From assembly GCA_002438075.1 (NCBI GenBank), contig DJSQ01000186.1:1-36037 (forward strand): a stretch of 36,037 nucleotides of DNA. Direction: 5' to 3'. The DNA comes from Clostridiales bacterium UBA6330 (GTDB lineage: Bacteria > Bacillota > Clostridia > Oscillospirales > CAG-272). Every line of letters starts with the position of its first letter. Position 1 is the stretch's first letter. Below are positions 14,695-21,145 of the stretch, in pieces. Under the pieces are notes generated by a model. That model did not search any database. It was not told where the DNA came from and was given only the letters and a program-made list of their open reading frames with translations. The translations under genes and the position numbers were made by a program.

Positions 14695-15585
14695 ATGAAT
14701 ATCGGTGAGAAGATTCGATCCTTGCGGGTTGCAAAGCTGATGACGCAATCGGAGCTTGCCGGTAACAAAATCACCCGAAATATGCTGAGCTGTATTGAAA
14801 ACGGCTCCGCGCAACCGTCCCTTTCTACCGTTGTTTATATTGCCGGACGGCTGAATGTGCCGGTCGGCTTTTTGCTCGCGGAGGAGGGGGACGAGATTGT
14901 TTATCAGAAGATGAACAGTCTTGCCAACATCAAGCGCGCATACAAGGCGGGGGACCTTGCGGGGTGCCGCTCGCTTTGCCTGTCCGCCTGTCCCGAGCCC
15001 GATGATGAGATTCGGCTCCTGCTTGCAACCTGCGATGCGGGAATTGCCTGCGAAGCCTTCCGCCACGGAAAATTGCGGCTTTGCTGTCGGTACTTCGACG
15101 AGGCGTTGCGGTATGCGGGCGAATGCCTTTATCCGCTTCCGCAAATCACGGCGCAGGCGGCGGTTTATTTCGGGTATATGGAGCGTCGGATTTCCCCGAT
15201 GCTGTCCTCCGACGTGCTGGATGCGGACCGCTCTGCCGTGCTTCGGGACGAGGAGCCGTTCGCGCTCTATGCGCGGGCATTGGACGCTTTGGACGAAGGC
15301 GATGACGGACCTGCGGTCGCGTTTCTCGCGGGGACGGAGGTCGGTTCGCGCTTTTACGCGGAGCATCTGCGCGCGCGGTGTGAAATGGCGAAGGGCGGAT
15401 ATCGGGATGCGATGCCGATTCTTTTGCGGATGCTGAACGGCGAAGCGCCTTTGGACGAGGTGGGCTTATACGCGGTGCTGTGCGATTTGGAAATCTGCTG
15501 CCGTGAGACCGAGGATTTCAAGGGCGCTTACCGCTACACGAACGAAAAGGTACAGCTGTTGGAACAGCTCCTGAAGGAAAACTGA
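14695..15585 (+). CDS. XRE-family regulator with TPR-like C-terminal domain
   Basis: 296 residues from ATG 14695. The reading frame is open further up, to 14641, but the HTH begins at MNIGEKIRSLRVAKLMTQSE, as usual for the family. The HTH domain (about 1-62) contains KITRNMLSCIENGSAQPSLS. The rest (about 80-296) is made of helical pairs resembling tetratricopeptide repeats, as in peptide-sensing RNPP-type regulators. The ligand, if any, is unknown and no small peptide gene is evident next to it. The ribosome binding site is weak. It shares a transcript with the DivIVA-like gene and ends in a strong convergent terminator. Confidence 0.82.
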   Translation: MNIGEKIRSLRVAKLMTQSELAGNKITRNMLSCIENGSAQPSLSTVVYIAGRLNVPVGFLLAEEGDEIVYQKMNSLANIKRAYKAGDLAGCRSLCLSACPEPDDEIRLLLATCDAGIACEAFRHGKLRLCCRYFDEALRYAGECLYPLPQITAQAAVYFGYMERRISPMLSSDVLDADRSAVLRDEEPFALYARALDALDEGDDGPAVAFLAGTEVGSRFYAEHLRARCEMAKGGYRDAMPILLRMLNGEAPLDEVGLYAVLCDLEICCRETEDFKGAYRYTNEKVQLLEQLLKEN

Positions 15586-15597
15586 TAGGGGATACGA

Positions 15598-15634
15598 AAA
15601 ATCCGTAGCCGAGCGATGCTCGGCTACGGATTTT
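15598..15634. terminator. Bidirectional terminator between convergent genes
   Basis: A perfect 17-bp stem (15598-15614 with 15618-15634) around loop GAT, with AAAA on the left and TTTT on the right. It serves the XRE gene (plus) and hslO (minus), and its right edge overlaps the hslO stop codon. Confidence 0.95.
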
Positions 15635-16517
15635 AAAACATCTTCTCAATATCCCCGCGTGTAAAGGTCTGCGTTTTGTCGCAGAAGCGGCAGTTGACGG
15701 TCAGAATGGGGGGCTTGCCCTCGGCAACCTGCTCGTCCAGCATTTTCAGAAGTTCGGGTTTTCCAAGCGTAATAAGCGCTCGGGACACGCGGTCGCGGTT
15801 GCAGGTGCAACGGTAGGCGACATCCAATTCGTCAAAAATGTCGTAGGGGATGTCACGCAGAGCAATATCGGCAATCGCTTGGTTGGTCATGCCCGCGTCA
15901 AACAGGGCGGAAACGTTGGAAAGGTCCCGCGCATTCCGCTCCAGAAGGTCAATGACGTGGTTGTCGGCAAAGGGGAGGAGTTGGACCAGAACGCCGCCCG
16001 CCGCACGGCAGGTCCCATCGGTCCCGATCAGCACGCCGAGGGCGCAGACCGTTGGAATCTGCTCGCTTTGCGCAAAGTATGCGGCAATGTCCTCCGCAAT
16101 CTCGCCGCTGACCAGACGGACCGAACCGTTGTAGGGCTCGTCCCCGCCCATATCGCGCACGATGTTGAGCAATCCGTGACCGACCGCACCGCCGACATCC
16201 AGCTTGCCGTTTGCCTTCAGCGGCAGGTCCACCGCGGGATTCTGAATGTAGCCCCGCACGTTTCCGATGTAGTCGGAGACCGCAATGACCTTGCCCGCAG
16301 GACCGTCTCCGTCAAGCGTGACCGTGATGCTGTCGGTCTTTTCGCCGAGCATACAGCCCATGATGGAGGTACCCGTCAGCAGTCTGCCGAGCGTTGCCGA
16401 TGCGGTGGGGGTGGTGTGGTGGTAACGAATCGCCTGATTGACGATTTCCGTGGAGTTGATGACATGAATCCGCGCACTGCCGTCTGCGGTCATGGCGCGG
16501 AGAATGGTTGATGACAT
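15633..16517 (-). CDS. hslO: Hsp33 redox-regulated chaperone
   Basis: 294 residues, the normal length for Hsp33. The N-terminal chaperone domain includes TASATLGRLLTGTSIMGCML and VRGYIQNP. The C-terminal redox switch has the four zinc cysteines as CTCN and CRFC (about residues 237-240 and 270-273). Under oxidative stress zinc is released and the protein binds unfolding clients in the cytoplasm. A good site (AAGAGGAAC) precedes the ATG at 16517. It is the last gene of a leftward operon with the methyltransferase (16-base gap) and the YerC-like gene. Confidence 0.95.
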   Translation of the reverse strand: MSSTILRAMTADGSARIHVINSTEIVNQAIRYHHTTPTASATLGRLLTGTSIMGCMLGEKTDSITVTLDGDGPAGKVIAVSDYIGNVRGYIQNPAVDLPLKANGKLDVGGAVGHGLLNIVRDMGGDEPYNGSVRLVSGEIAEDIAAYFAQSEQIPTVCALGVLIGTDGTCRAAGGVLVQLLPFADNHVIDLLERNARDLSNVSALFDAGMTNQAIADIALRDIPYDIFDELDVAYRCTCNRDRVSRALITLGKPELLKMLDEQVAEGKPPILTVNCRFCDKTQTFTRGDIEKMF

Positions 16518-16533
16518 ATTCGGTTCCTCTTTT

Positions 16534-17316
16534 TTATTTGATGGCGCGCGCCGCGAAATACCAGCGCTCGGTCTGCTCGGTGGGGGCGGAGAAGCGGTAG
16601 TCGGAAAACAGTCCGAGCAGCTCCATGCCCGAAGCCGCGAGCGCCGAGCGGACCTCCTCTAAGTCGTAGCAACGCTCCTGCTGATGCTCGTCGGAGCGCA
16701 GATAGGAGCCGTCGGACTGCTCCTCGAAAATGGAGAGGTCAAAATCGCAGATGCGGGTCTTTTCGTCGTAGAAATTCTGCCATGCGCAGAAGATATCCGC
16801 CCCGCCGTCCTCCTCCGCGCGCTCCGCCTCCAGCACATAGGCATTGTTGCCGTAGACCGTGCGGAACTTGTGCGGCGTGTTCATGTCGAACAGGAACAGC
16901 CCGTTCGGGTCGAGGTAGTTGTGAACGGTCCGAAAGCAGGCGGCAAGGTCGCCGTCGCGCAACAGGTAGTTCAGGCTGTCCAGACAGCAGACGACCGCGC
17001 CGACCGTTCCGTACAGCTCAAATGACCGCATATCCTGCTCCAGAAACAGCGCACCCGAGCCCTCTGGCTTGGCGGCATAGGCGCGGGAGAGCATATCGGC
17101 GCTTCCGTCAACGCCGATCATGTCGTAGCCCCGACGCGAAAGCTCCAGCGTCATGCTTCCCGTTCCGCAGGCGAGGTCCAGAACCAGCTCGGGGCGGGCG
17201 GGGAGGTAGCGGTCAAAGCATTGCTCGATAAAATCCGCCCATGCGGTGTAGTCGATTTCCCGATTGAGCAGGTCGTACACCCCCGCGAGCGCGCGATATC
17301 CCTCGCAGCCGCTCAT
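16534..17316 (-). CDS. Class I SAM-dependent methyltransferase, substrate unknown
   Basis: 260 residues with a Rossmann-fold methyltransferase core. Motif I is LVLDLACGTGSMTLEL, the acidic residue of motif II is in MIGVDGSADML, a motif-III-like segment is AVVCCLDSLNYLL, and FLFDMNTPHKF follows. The N-terminus YRALAGVYDLLN is typical of small soluble methyltransferases often annotated only as 'class I'. The substrate cannot be read from the sequence. It overlaps the YerC-like gene by 4 bases (ATGA) and lies 16 bases upstream of hslO, so the three are translated from one mRNA. Confidence 0.88.
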   Translation of the reverse strand: MSGCEGYRALAGVYDLLNREIDYTAWADFIEQCFDRYLPARPELVLDLACGTGSMTLELSRRGYDMIGVDGSADMLSRAYAAKPEGSGALFLEQDMRSFELYGTVGAVVCCLDSLNYLLRDGDLAACFRTVHNYLDPNGLFLFDMNTPHKFRTVYGNNAYVLEAERAEEDGGADIFCAWQNFYDEKTRICDFDLSIFEEQSDGSYLRSDEHQQERCYDLEEVRSALAASGMELLGLFSDYRFSAPTEQTERWYFAARAIK

Positions 17317-17639
17317 GAATCGGTAGACATACGGCGCTTTTCGCGGCGCTCTGCTTGGTCGAGGCGTTCAAGGACCGTCAGGTATCCGTCACTGCCGTAT
17401 TTGAGACAGCGGTTGACACGGCTGATGGTTGCGGTGGAAAGCCCCGTTTTGGCAGCGATTTCGGAATAGATGCAGTTATCGGAGAGCATTCTCGCCGCCT
17501 GAAGCCTGCGGGACATTTCGGTCAGCTCCGAAACGGTGCACAGGTCCTCGAAAAAGGAAAGACATTCCTCGGGGGTCTGAAGGGTGAGGATGCCGCGGAT
17601 CAGATATTCGATGTTTTGGTCCGGCTTGCGGTTACGCAT
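17313..17639 (-). CDS. YerC/YecD-type TrpR-related regulator
   Basis: 108 residues, almost entirely one TrpR-like domain: PEECLSFFEDLCTVSELTEM, SRRLQAARML and the DNA-reading helix SEIAAKTGLSTATISRVNRC. The order and spacing match the YerC/YecD family of Firmicutes. The usual tryptophan-binding role of TrpR is not shown for this group. Regulated genes are unknown. It is first in a leftward operon with the methyltransferase and hslO, behind its own promoter at 17689-17717. Confidence 0.88.
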   Translation of the reverse strand: MRNRKPDQNIEYLIRGILTLQTPEECLSFFEDLCTVSELTEMSRRLQAARMLSDNCIYSEIAAKTGLSTATISRVNRCLKYGSDGYLTVLERLDQAERREKRRMSTDS

Positions 17640-17688
17640 GAGGGTGTTCCTTTCTTCTATTTATATTGTCTTTTTGTCAGCACTTAAT

Positions 17689-17717
17689 ATCATACCATAA
17701 AACAGGCAAAAAGTAAA
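17689..17717 (-). promoter_or_regulatory. Promoter of the yerC-methyltransferase-hslO operon
   Basis: On the minus strand TTTACT, 17-bp spacer, TATGAT with extended -10 TGG. Confidence 0.65.
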
Positions 17718-17802
17718 GGGGAAATGAAAAACTTTTGCGGGATTTTTGCGGGAGGGGGAAAAAGAAAGACGCATGAAAAATGCAAAAAAAGGGGAAAAGG
17801 GC

Positions 17803-17831
17803 TTGACAAAACGCTTTCGTTAGGGTATAAT
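17803..17831 (+). promoter_or_regulatory. Promoter of the polytopic membrane protein gene
   Basis: TTGACA (17803-17808), 17-bp spacer, TATAAT (17826-17831). Both boxes are perfect consensus. It is divergent from the promoter at 17689-17717. Confidence 0.93.
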
Positions 17832-17861
17832 ATAGTAAATAGGCAAGGAGGGCATTCTTCT

Positions 17862-18524
17862 ATGAGCAAAATTACAGAGCTTTTACATACCGGAGTGGGC
17901 GATCTGCTTATCAAGGTCAATAACCGTTTTGATTGGCTCGCCGAAAAAACAGGCTGGAATACCACGGTTTACTATATCGTGGCAATTGCGGTTGCAGTGG
18001 TCATCGGGCTGTGGGCAATGCGCCTGATCAAGCCGATCAGCGCCCTTGCAATCGGCGGCGTCGGCTATCTGGCGGGGACCGAGATTTACCGCCTGCTGGT
18101 CTCCAACATCGGATTTATGGAAAAGTGGCCCGATTGGGGAAAATACATCCTCGGCGGCGTTCTTGCAATCGTTCTGGCGGTCCTCGGCTGGAAGAAGTGC
18201 CTGCACGCGGTGCTGGTGCTTTACGCGATTGCGGGTTACTATTTCGCTTCCTACTATTTCGCAAACAATGTGTTGGTCGGGATTGCGGGCGCACTGCTCC
18301 TGACACTGCTGGCGGCTTTCGTGGTTCGGTTTGCCTTCATTCTGGCAACCAGCGCGGGGAGCGCGTACCTGTTCGTGCTGGCACTCGGCAAGCTGCTTCC
18401 CAAGGTGAGCTTCCTTCAGCTCGCGGGTGCGGACAGAACCGTTCCGCTCTGCGTGTTCGGAACCGTTGCCATCGTGCTGTTCCTGATTCAGTGCGAGACC
18501 ACCAGAAGCTACGAGCTGGAATAA
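17862..18524 (+). CDS. Polytopic membrane protein (DUF4203-like), unknown function
   Basis: 220 residues from ATG 17862, which follows AAGGAGGG by 9 bases. The frame is open upstream to 17724, but that part includes the promoter. After a soluble start (LLIKVNNRFDWLAEKTG) come about seven hydrophobic helices, for example VYYIVAIAVAVVIGLWAM, ILGGVLAIVLAVLGW and VPLCVFGTVAIVLFLIQ. Small-residue-rich helices with alternating short loops recall DUF4203/TM7S3-type proteins, but this is a resemblance by eye. It has a consensus promoter, is a single-gene unit, and is closed by a convergent terminator. Confidence 0.75.
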   Translation: MSKITELLHTGVGDLLIKVNNRFDWLAEKTGWNTTVYYIVAIAVAVVIGLWAMRLIKPISALAIGGVGYLAGTEIYRLLVSNIGFMEKWPDWGKYILGGVLAIVLAVLGWKKCLHAVLVLYAIAGYYFASYYFANNVLVGIAGALLLTLLAAFVVRFAFILATSAGSAYLFVLALGKLLPKVSFLQLAGADRTVPLCVFGTVAIVLFLIQCETTRSYELE

Positions 18525-18530
18525 CCCGAT

Positions 18531-18569
18531 ACAAAAGCTCCGACCGATGGAATCGGTCGGAGCTTTTGT
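18531..18569. terminator. Bidirectional terminator between convergent genes
   Basis: A perfect 18-bp stem (18531-18548 with 18552-18569), loop GGA, with A-rich left and T-rich right sides. It serves the membrane protein gene and sigG. Confidence 0.95.
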
Positions 18570-18586
18570 CTACATCTTTCACATTT

Positions 18587-19360
18587 TTACATCTGCTTCC
18601 GCATTTTCTCCAATGCCGCCTTTTCCAGCCTTGAGACCTGCGCCTGTGAGATGCCGATTTCTCCCGCAATCTCCATCTGCGTTTTGTTGCGCCAGAAGCG
18701 GAGCTGAATGATATTCCGCTCGCGCGGGGTCAGGTGCTTCATCGCATCGCGCAGGACAATGTTCTCCAGCCACATGGCATCGCCGTCCGAGGAATCGGAA
18801 AGCTGATCCATCAGGTACAGCGCATCCCCGCCGTCATTGTAGACAGGCTCGTAAAGCGAGAGCGGCTCGATGATTGCCTCCATTGCGTTGAGGACCGCTT
18901 CCTTTTTCTCCCCGAGCCGTGCGGCGATTTCGTCCACTGTCGGCTCGCTCTCCTTCGCGGCAATCAGCTCCTCGCGGACCTGTAGGGCGCGGTAGGCAAG
19001 GTCGCGCGTGGAGCGGCTGATGCGGATGGCGTTGTTGTCCCGCAGATACCGTCTGATCTCTCCGATGATCATCGGGACCGCATAGGTCGAAAATTTGACG
19101 TCCAAATCCAGATTGAAGTTGTCGACCGCCTTAACCAGCCCGATGCACCCGACCTGAAACAGATCGTCCATGCTTTCCCGTCTGCCCGAGAAGCGCTGAA
19201 CGATGGAAAGCACCAGACGCAGATTGCCCGATATCAGCTCCGAGCGCGCACGCTCGTCTCCCGAACGGGCGCGGAGCAGAAGGGAATGCTTTTCCTCGTC
19301 GGTCAGAACCTTGAGATGTGAGGTGTTGACACCGCAGATTTCCACCCGATTTCGTTGCAT
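18587..19360 (-). CDS. sigG: Sporulation sigma factor SigG
   Basis: 257 residues, the usual SigG length. The start MQRNRVEICGVNTSHLKVLT is the characteristic SigG N-terminus. Region 2 has GNLRLVLSIVQRF, DDLFQVGCIGLVKAVDNFN and VKFSTYAVPMIIGEIRRYL. Region 3 is RISRSTRDLAYRAL. Region 4 ends in EIGISQAQVSRLEKAALEKM. SigG directs late forespore gene expression, so the organism is expected to form endospores. ATG 19360 is preceded by GAGGT 6 bases away. Longer in-frame starts have no site. The spoIIGA-sigE genes that often precede sigG are absent here. Confidence 0.95.
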   Translation of the reverse strand: MQRNRVEICGVNTSHLKVLTDEEKHSLLLRARSGDERARSELISGNLRLVLSIVQRFSGRRESMDDLFQVGCIGLVKAVDNFNLDLDVKFSTYAVPMIIGEIRRYLRDNNAIRISRSTRDLAYRALQVREELIAAKESEPTVDEIAARLGEKKEAVLNAMEAIIEPLSLYEPVYNDGGDALYLMDQLSDSSDGDAMWLENIVLRDAMKHLTPRERNIIQLRFWRNKTQMEIAGEIGISQAQVSRLEKAALEKMRKQM

Positions 19361-19388
19361 GATAAACCTCGCTTGTGTGAGATACCTT

Positions 19389-19419
19389 GAGTATTGACGG
19401 TCGGGCGGGGCGATTATGC
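19389..19419 (-). promoter_or_regulatory. Possible sigma-F/G-type promoter of sigG
   Basis: On the minus strand GCATAA (19419-19414), 18-bp spacer, AATACTC (19395-19389). This resembles the forespore consensus (gnATr, 18 bp, cATnnTA) with two mismatches in the -10. No sigma-A promoter is visible for sigG. Forespore autoregulation of sigG is established in Bacillus, so the position makes sense, but the match is imperfect. Confidence 0.35.
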
Positions 19420-19471
19420 AGGAAAAAAGACCCAACAGCGTGACAAAAAGAAAGATTTTTGGTCAAACCTC

Positions 19472-19500
19472 TTGACACATTCCAAAAAGCATGGTATAAT
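19472..19500 (+). promoter_or_regulatory. Promoter of the pilin-like gene
   Basis: TTGACA (19472-19477), 17-bp spacer, TATAAT (19495-19500), extended -10 TGG. It is as strong a sigma-A promoter as any in the window. Confidence 0.93.
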
Positions 19501-19513
19501 AATTGTAATCTTA

Positions 19514-19544
19514 GGGGACGGTCGCGCTTGGCGGTCCCCGCGAC
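19514..19544 (+). other. Strong hairpin at the start of the pilin mRNA
   Basis: GGGGAC (19514-19519) pairs with GTCCCC (19534-19539), with an inner CGC/GCG. An alternative pairing, GTCGC (19521-19525) with GCGAC (19540-19544), excludes it. It begins about 8 bases into the transcript and ends 27 bases before the ATG. Such 5' hairpins commonly protect mRNA from decay. A switch is possible because of the two exclusive pairings. Confidence 0.45.
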
Positions 19545-19571
19545 AAAAACATCTGAATTGCGAGGTAGAAA

Positions 19572-20063
19572 ATGAAACACACGAATCATTTCAAAAAAGG
19601 GTTTACCGCTGTTGAGCTTTTCTTTGTCATTGTGGTGATCGTTGCGCTTGCCGCGTTTCTGATTCCTCATTTCATGAACCTGAAAAACGTGAAGAATGAG
19701 ACCGCCGCCATGCAGGACGCCGCAAACGTCCTCAGCCGCGACCTGATTCATGCGGGCGGTGCGCTGACCAACATGGATGACGTGATTGTGGAGAAGGGCG
19801 AGGAAGGCAAGCAGTATTACATTTCCTACACCTACACGCTGAAGGAAGGCGAAAAAACGGTTGACAATTCCTACACGACCGCGGACGGTGTTACCTACAC
19901 CAAAGCAACCGAGGGAACGGTTGGAACCCAATACTACGTGATTGAAGCCTTCAACGGCACCTATGATGCCGAGACCGACGGATACACCGTGAGCATTGTG
20001 AAGTCGGGCAAGACCTACACCTGCGTGTTCGAGAAGAACGAGTGGACCGTTAAGGCGAAATAA
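19572..20063 (+). CDS. Type IV pilin-like protein
   Basis: 163 residues. It opens with a short basic leader ending KKG, then FTAVELFFVIVVIVALAAFL, the class III signal: cleavage after G10 by prepilin peptidase, F as mature +1 and glutamate at +5 (E15). The hydrophobic helix spans 11-32. The C-terminal domain (about 60-163) is rich in beta-type Tyr/Thr stretches (YYISYTYTLKEG; GYTVSIVKSG), with no cysteines. The matching peptidase follows directly. No assembly ATPase, platform protein or other pilin lies nearby, so it either feeds an assembly system encoded elsewhere or acts as a pseudopilin or anchored surface protein. The ribosome binding site GAGGTAGAAA is modest. Confidence 0.85.
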   Translation: MKHTNHFKKGFTAVELFFVIVVIVALAAFLIPHFMNLKNVKNETAAMQDAANVLSRDLIHAGGALTNMDDVIVEKGEEGKQYYISYTYTLKEGEKTVDNSYTTADGVTYTKATEGTVGTQYYVIEAFNGTYDAETDGYTVSIVKSGKTYTCVFEKNEWTVKAK

Positions 20064-20076
20064 AAACAGATGACCG

Positions 20077-20114
20077 AAGCACTCGGCGCCGTTAGGGTGT
20101 CGGGTGCTTTTCTT
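20077..20114 (+). terminator. Internal terminator between pilin and prepilin peptidase
   Basis: AAGCACTCGG (20077-20086) pairs with TCGGGTGCTT (20100-20109, two G-U pairs), then TTTCTT. It ends one base before the peptidase ribosome binding site. It should let most transcripts stop after the pilin gene and a few continue. Confidence 0.65.
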
Positions 20115-20126
20115 CGGAGGTGCAAA

Positions 20127-20933
20127 ATGTTGGAGGCAATGCGGATATCGCTGACCGACCCCGATGTGTTCGCGGTTACGGTATTTCTGGCGGGACTCAT
20201 CGGGGTGTGCGTGGGGAGCTTTCTCAACGTGGTCATCTACCGCCTGCCGCGCGGGATGAGCCTTGCCATGCCGCCCTCGCACTGCCCGTCCTGCAATCGC
20301 AGACTGCGGTGGTTTGAGAATATCCCGATTCTGTCCTATCTTTTTCTGCGGGGACGGTGCAGGACCTGCCGCGCACGCATTTCTCCGCGCTATACCGTGG
20401 TCGAAGCGGCAAACGGCGCGCTTTGGGTGGCGGCGGTGTTCGTGTGGCGGAGCAATATCCTGATGGCAGTTGTTGCGGCGCTTGCCGTGTCGCTGTGCCT
20501 CTGCGTGTGCTTCATTGATTGGGAGCAGGGCTTCATTCCCGACCGCTTTCAGGTCCTGCTCGCTCTGCTTGCGATTCCCGCAACGCTTTTGGACGGCTAC
20601 GATGGCTGGGTCTCCCATGTCATCGGCGGTGCGGCGGGCGGCGCGGTACTCGCGCTGGTCGGCTTTCTGGTGTCAAAGAAGCTCGGGCGGGAAGCGCTCG
20701 GCTGGGGAGACGTGAAATTTGTTGCGGTCAGCGGGGCGTTCCTTGACTGGAAGCGGCTGTTGCTGATGCTTCTGCTCGCATCGGTTGGCGGGTGCCTTTG
20801 GTCCCTGCTTCGGCGGAAGCGGGAGAAGCAAAAAACGGTTGCCTTCGGTCCGTTCCTGACCCTCGGCTTTACGGTCGCGCTGTTTGCAGGGGAGAAAATC
20901 ATTCGAGCCTACCTGTCGCTGTTTGCGGGGTAA
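20127..20933 (+). CDS. Prepilin peptidase (A24, PilD/ComC type)
   Basis: 268 residues from ATG 20127, which has GGAGGTG 5 bases upstream. An in-frame ATG at 20070 would start inside the terminator hairpin region and has no site. The N-terminal methylase part has GSFLNVVIYRLPRG and two zinc pairs, CPSC (53-56) and CRTC (78-81). The peptidase part has the two catalytic aspartates, D131 in FIDWEQGFIPD and D195 in GWGDVK, and ends with FGPFLTLG. About eight membrane helices. It cleaves class III signal peptides at the membrane and methylates the new N-terminus, the pilin just upstream being the obvious substrate. There is no promoter of its own, so it depends on readthrough. Confidence 0.94.
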   Translation: MLEAMRISLTDPDVFAVTVFLAGLIGVCVGSFLNVVIYRLPRGMSLAMPPSHCPSCNRRLRWFENIPILSYLFLRGRCRTCRARISPRYTVVEAANGALWVAAVFVWRSNILMAVVAALAVSLCLCVCFIDWEQGFIPDRFQVLLALLAIPATLLDGYDGWVSHVIGGAAGGAVLALVGFLVSKKLGREALGWGDVKFVAVSGAFLDWKRLLLMLLLASVGGCLWSLLRRKREKQKTVAFGPFLTLGFTVALFAGEKIIRAYLSLFAG

Positions 20934-20966
20934 CGGCAAAAGACGAAAGAAAATTTTCCGAACCCC

Positions 20967-20995
20967 TTGACAAAGCGCGCGATTTGTGGTACAAT
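20967..20995 (+). promoter_or_regulatory. Promoter of the pyrimidine operon
   Basis: TTGACA (20967-20972), 17-bp spacer, TACAAT (20990-20995), extended -10 TGG. Transcription should begin near 21002. Confidence 0.9.
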
Positions 20996-21004
20996 AAAGA
21001 CAAC

Positions 21005-21095
21005 ATGATAAGGGTACCGATTGTGACGGGGCAGACGGTCGTCGGAAGCGGGAGCCCGAGCGGGGCATTTTGTGCCCGTTTCTTTCCGTATCCAA
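21005..21095 (+). promoter_or_regulatory. Attenuator-type leader of the pyrimidine operon (alternative pairings)
   Basis: The leader before pyrC holds competing segments. GCCC (21054-21057) can pair with GGGC (21063-21066). GGGCA (21063-21067) can pair with TGCCC (21073-21077). GGGGCA (21062-21067) can instead pair with TGCCCC (21098-21103), which would break the terminator at 21096-21121. I do not see a clear PyrR-binding loop. An open frame from ATG 21005, 3 to 4 bases after the expected start point, runs in phase through the terminator into pyrC (47 codons). The mechanism is inferred from the base pairing alone. Confidence 0.5.
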
Positions 21096-21121
21096 CCTGC
21101 CCCCATCGGGCAGGCTTTTTT
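21096..21121 (+). terminator. Intrinsic terminator in the pyr leader
   Basis: CCTGCCC (21096-21102) and GGGCAGG (21108-21114) with loop CCATC, followed by six T. It lies between the promoter and pyrC, 25 bases before the pyrC ATG, so it must be conditional. Confidence 0.85.
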
Positions 21122-21145
21122 ACCCTATGGAAAGGAGAACCAAGC

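Noticed and set aside
19514..19544. H-type pseudoknot riboswitch in the pilin leader
   Set aside because: The loop that must cross the 6-bp first stem has zero bases, so both stems cannot coexist.
20070..20126. Earlier in-frame start for the prepilin peptidase
   Set aside because: No ribosome binding site, and it runs through the terminator hairpin. ATG 20127 has GGAGGTG at the right distance.
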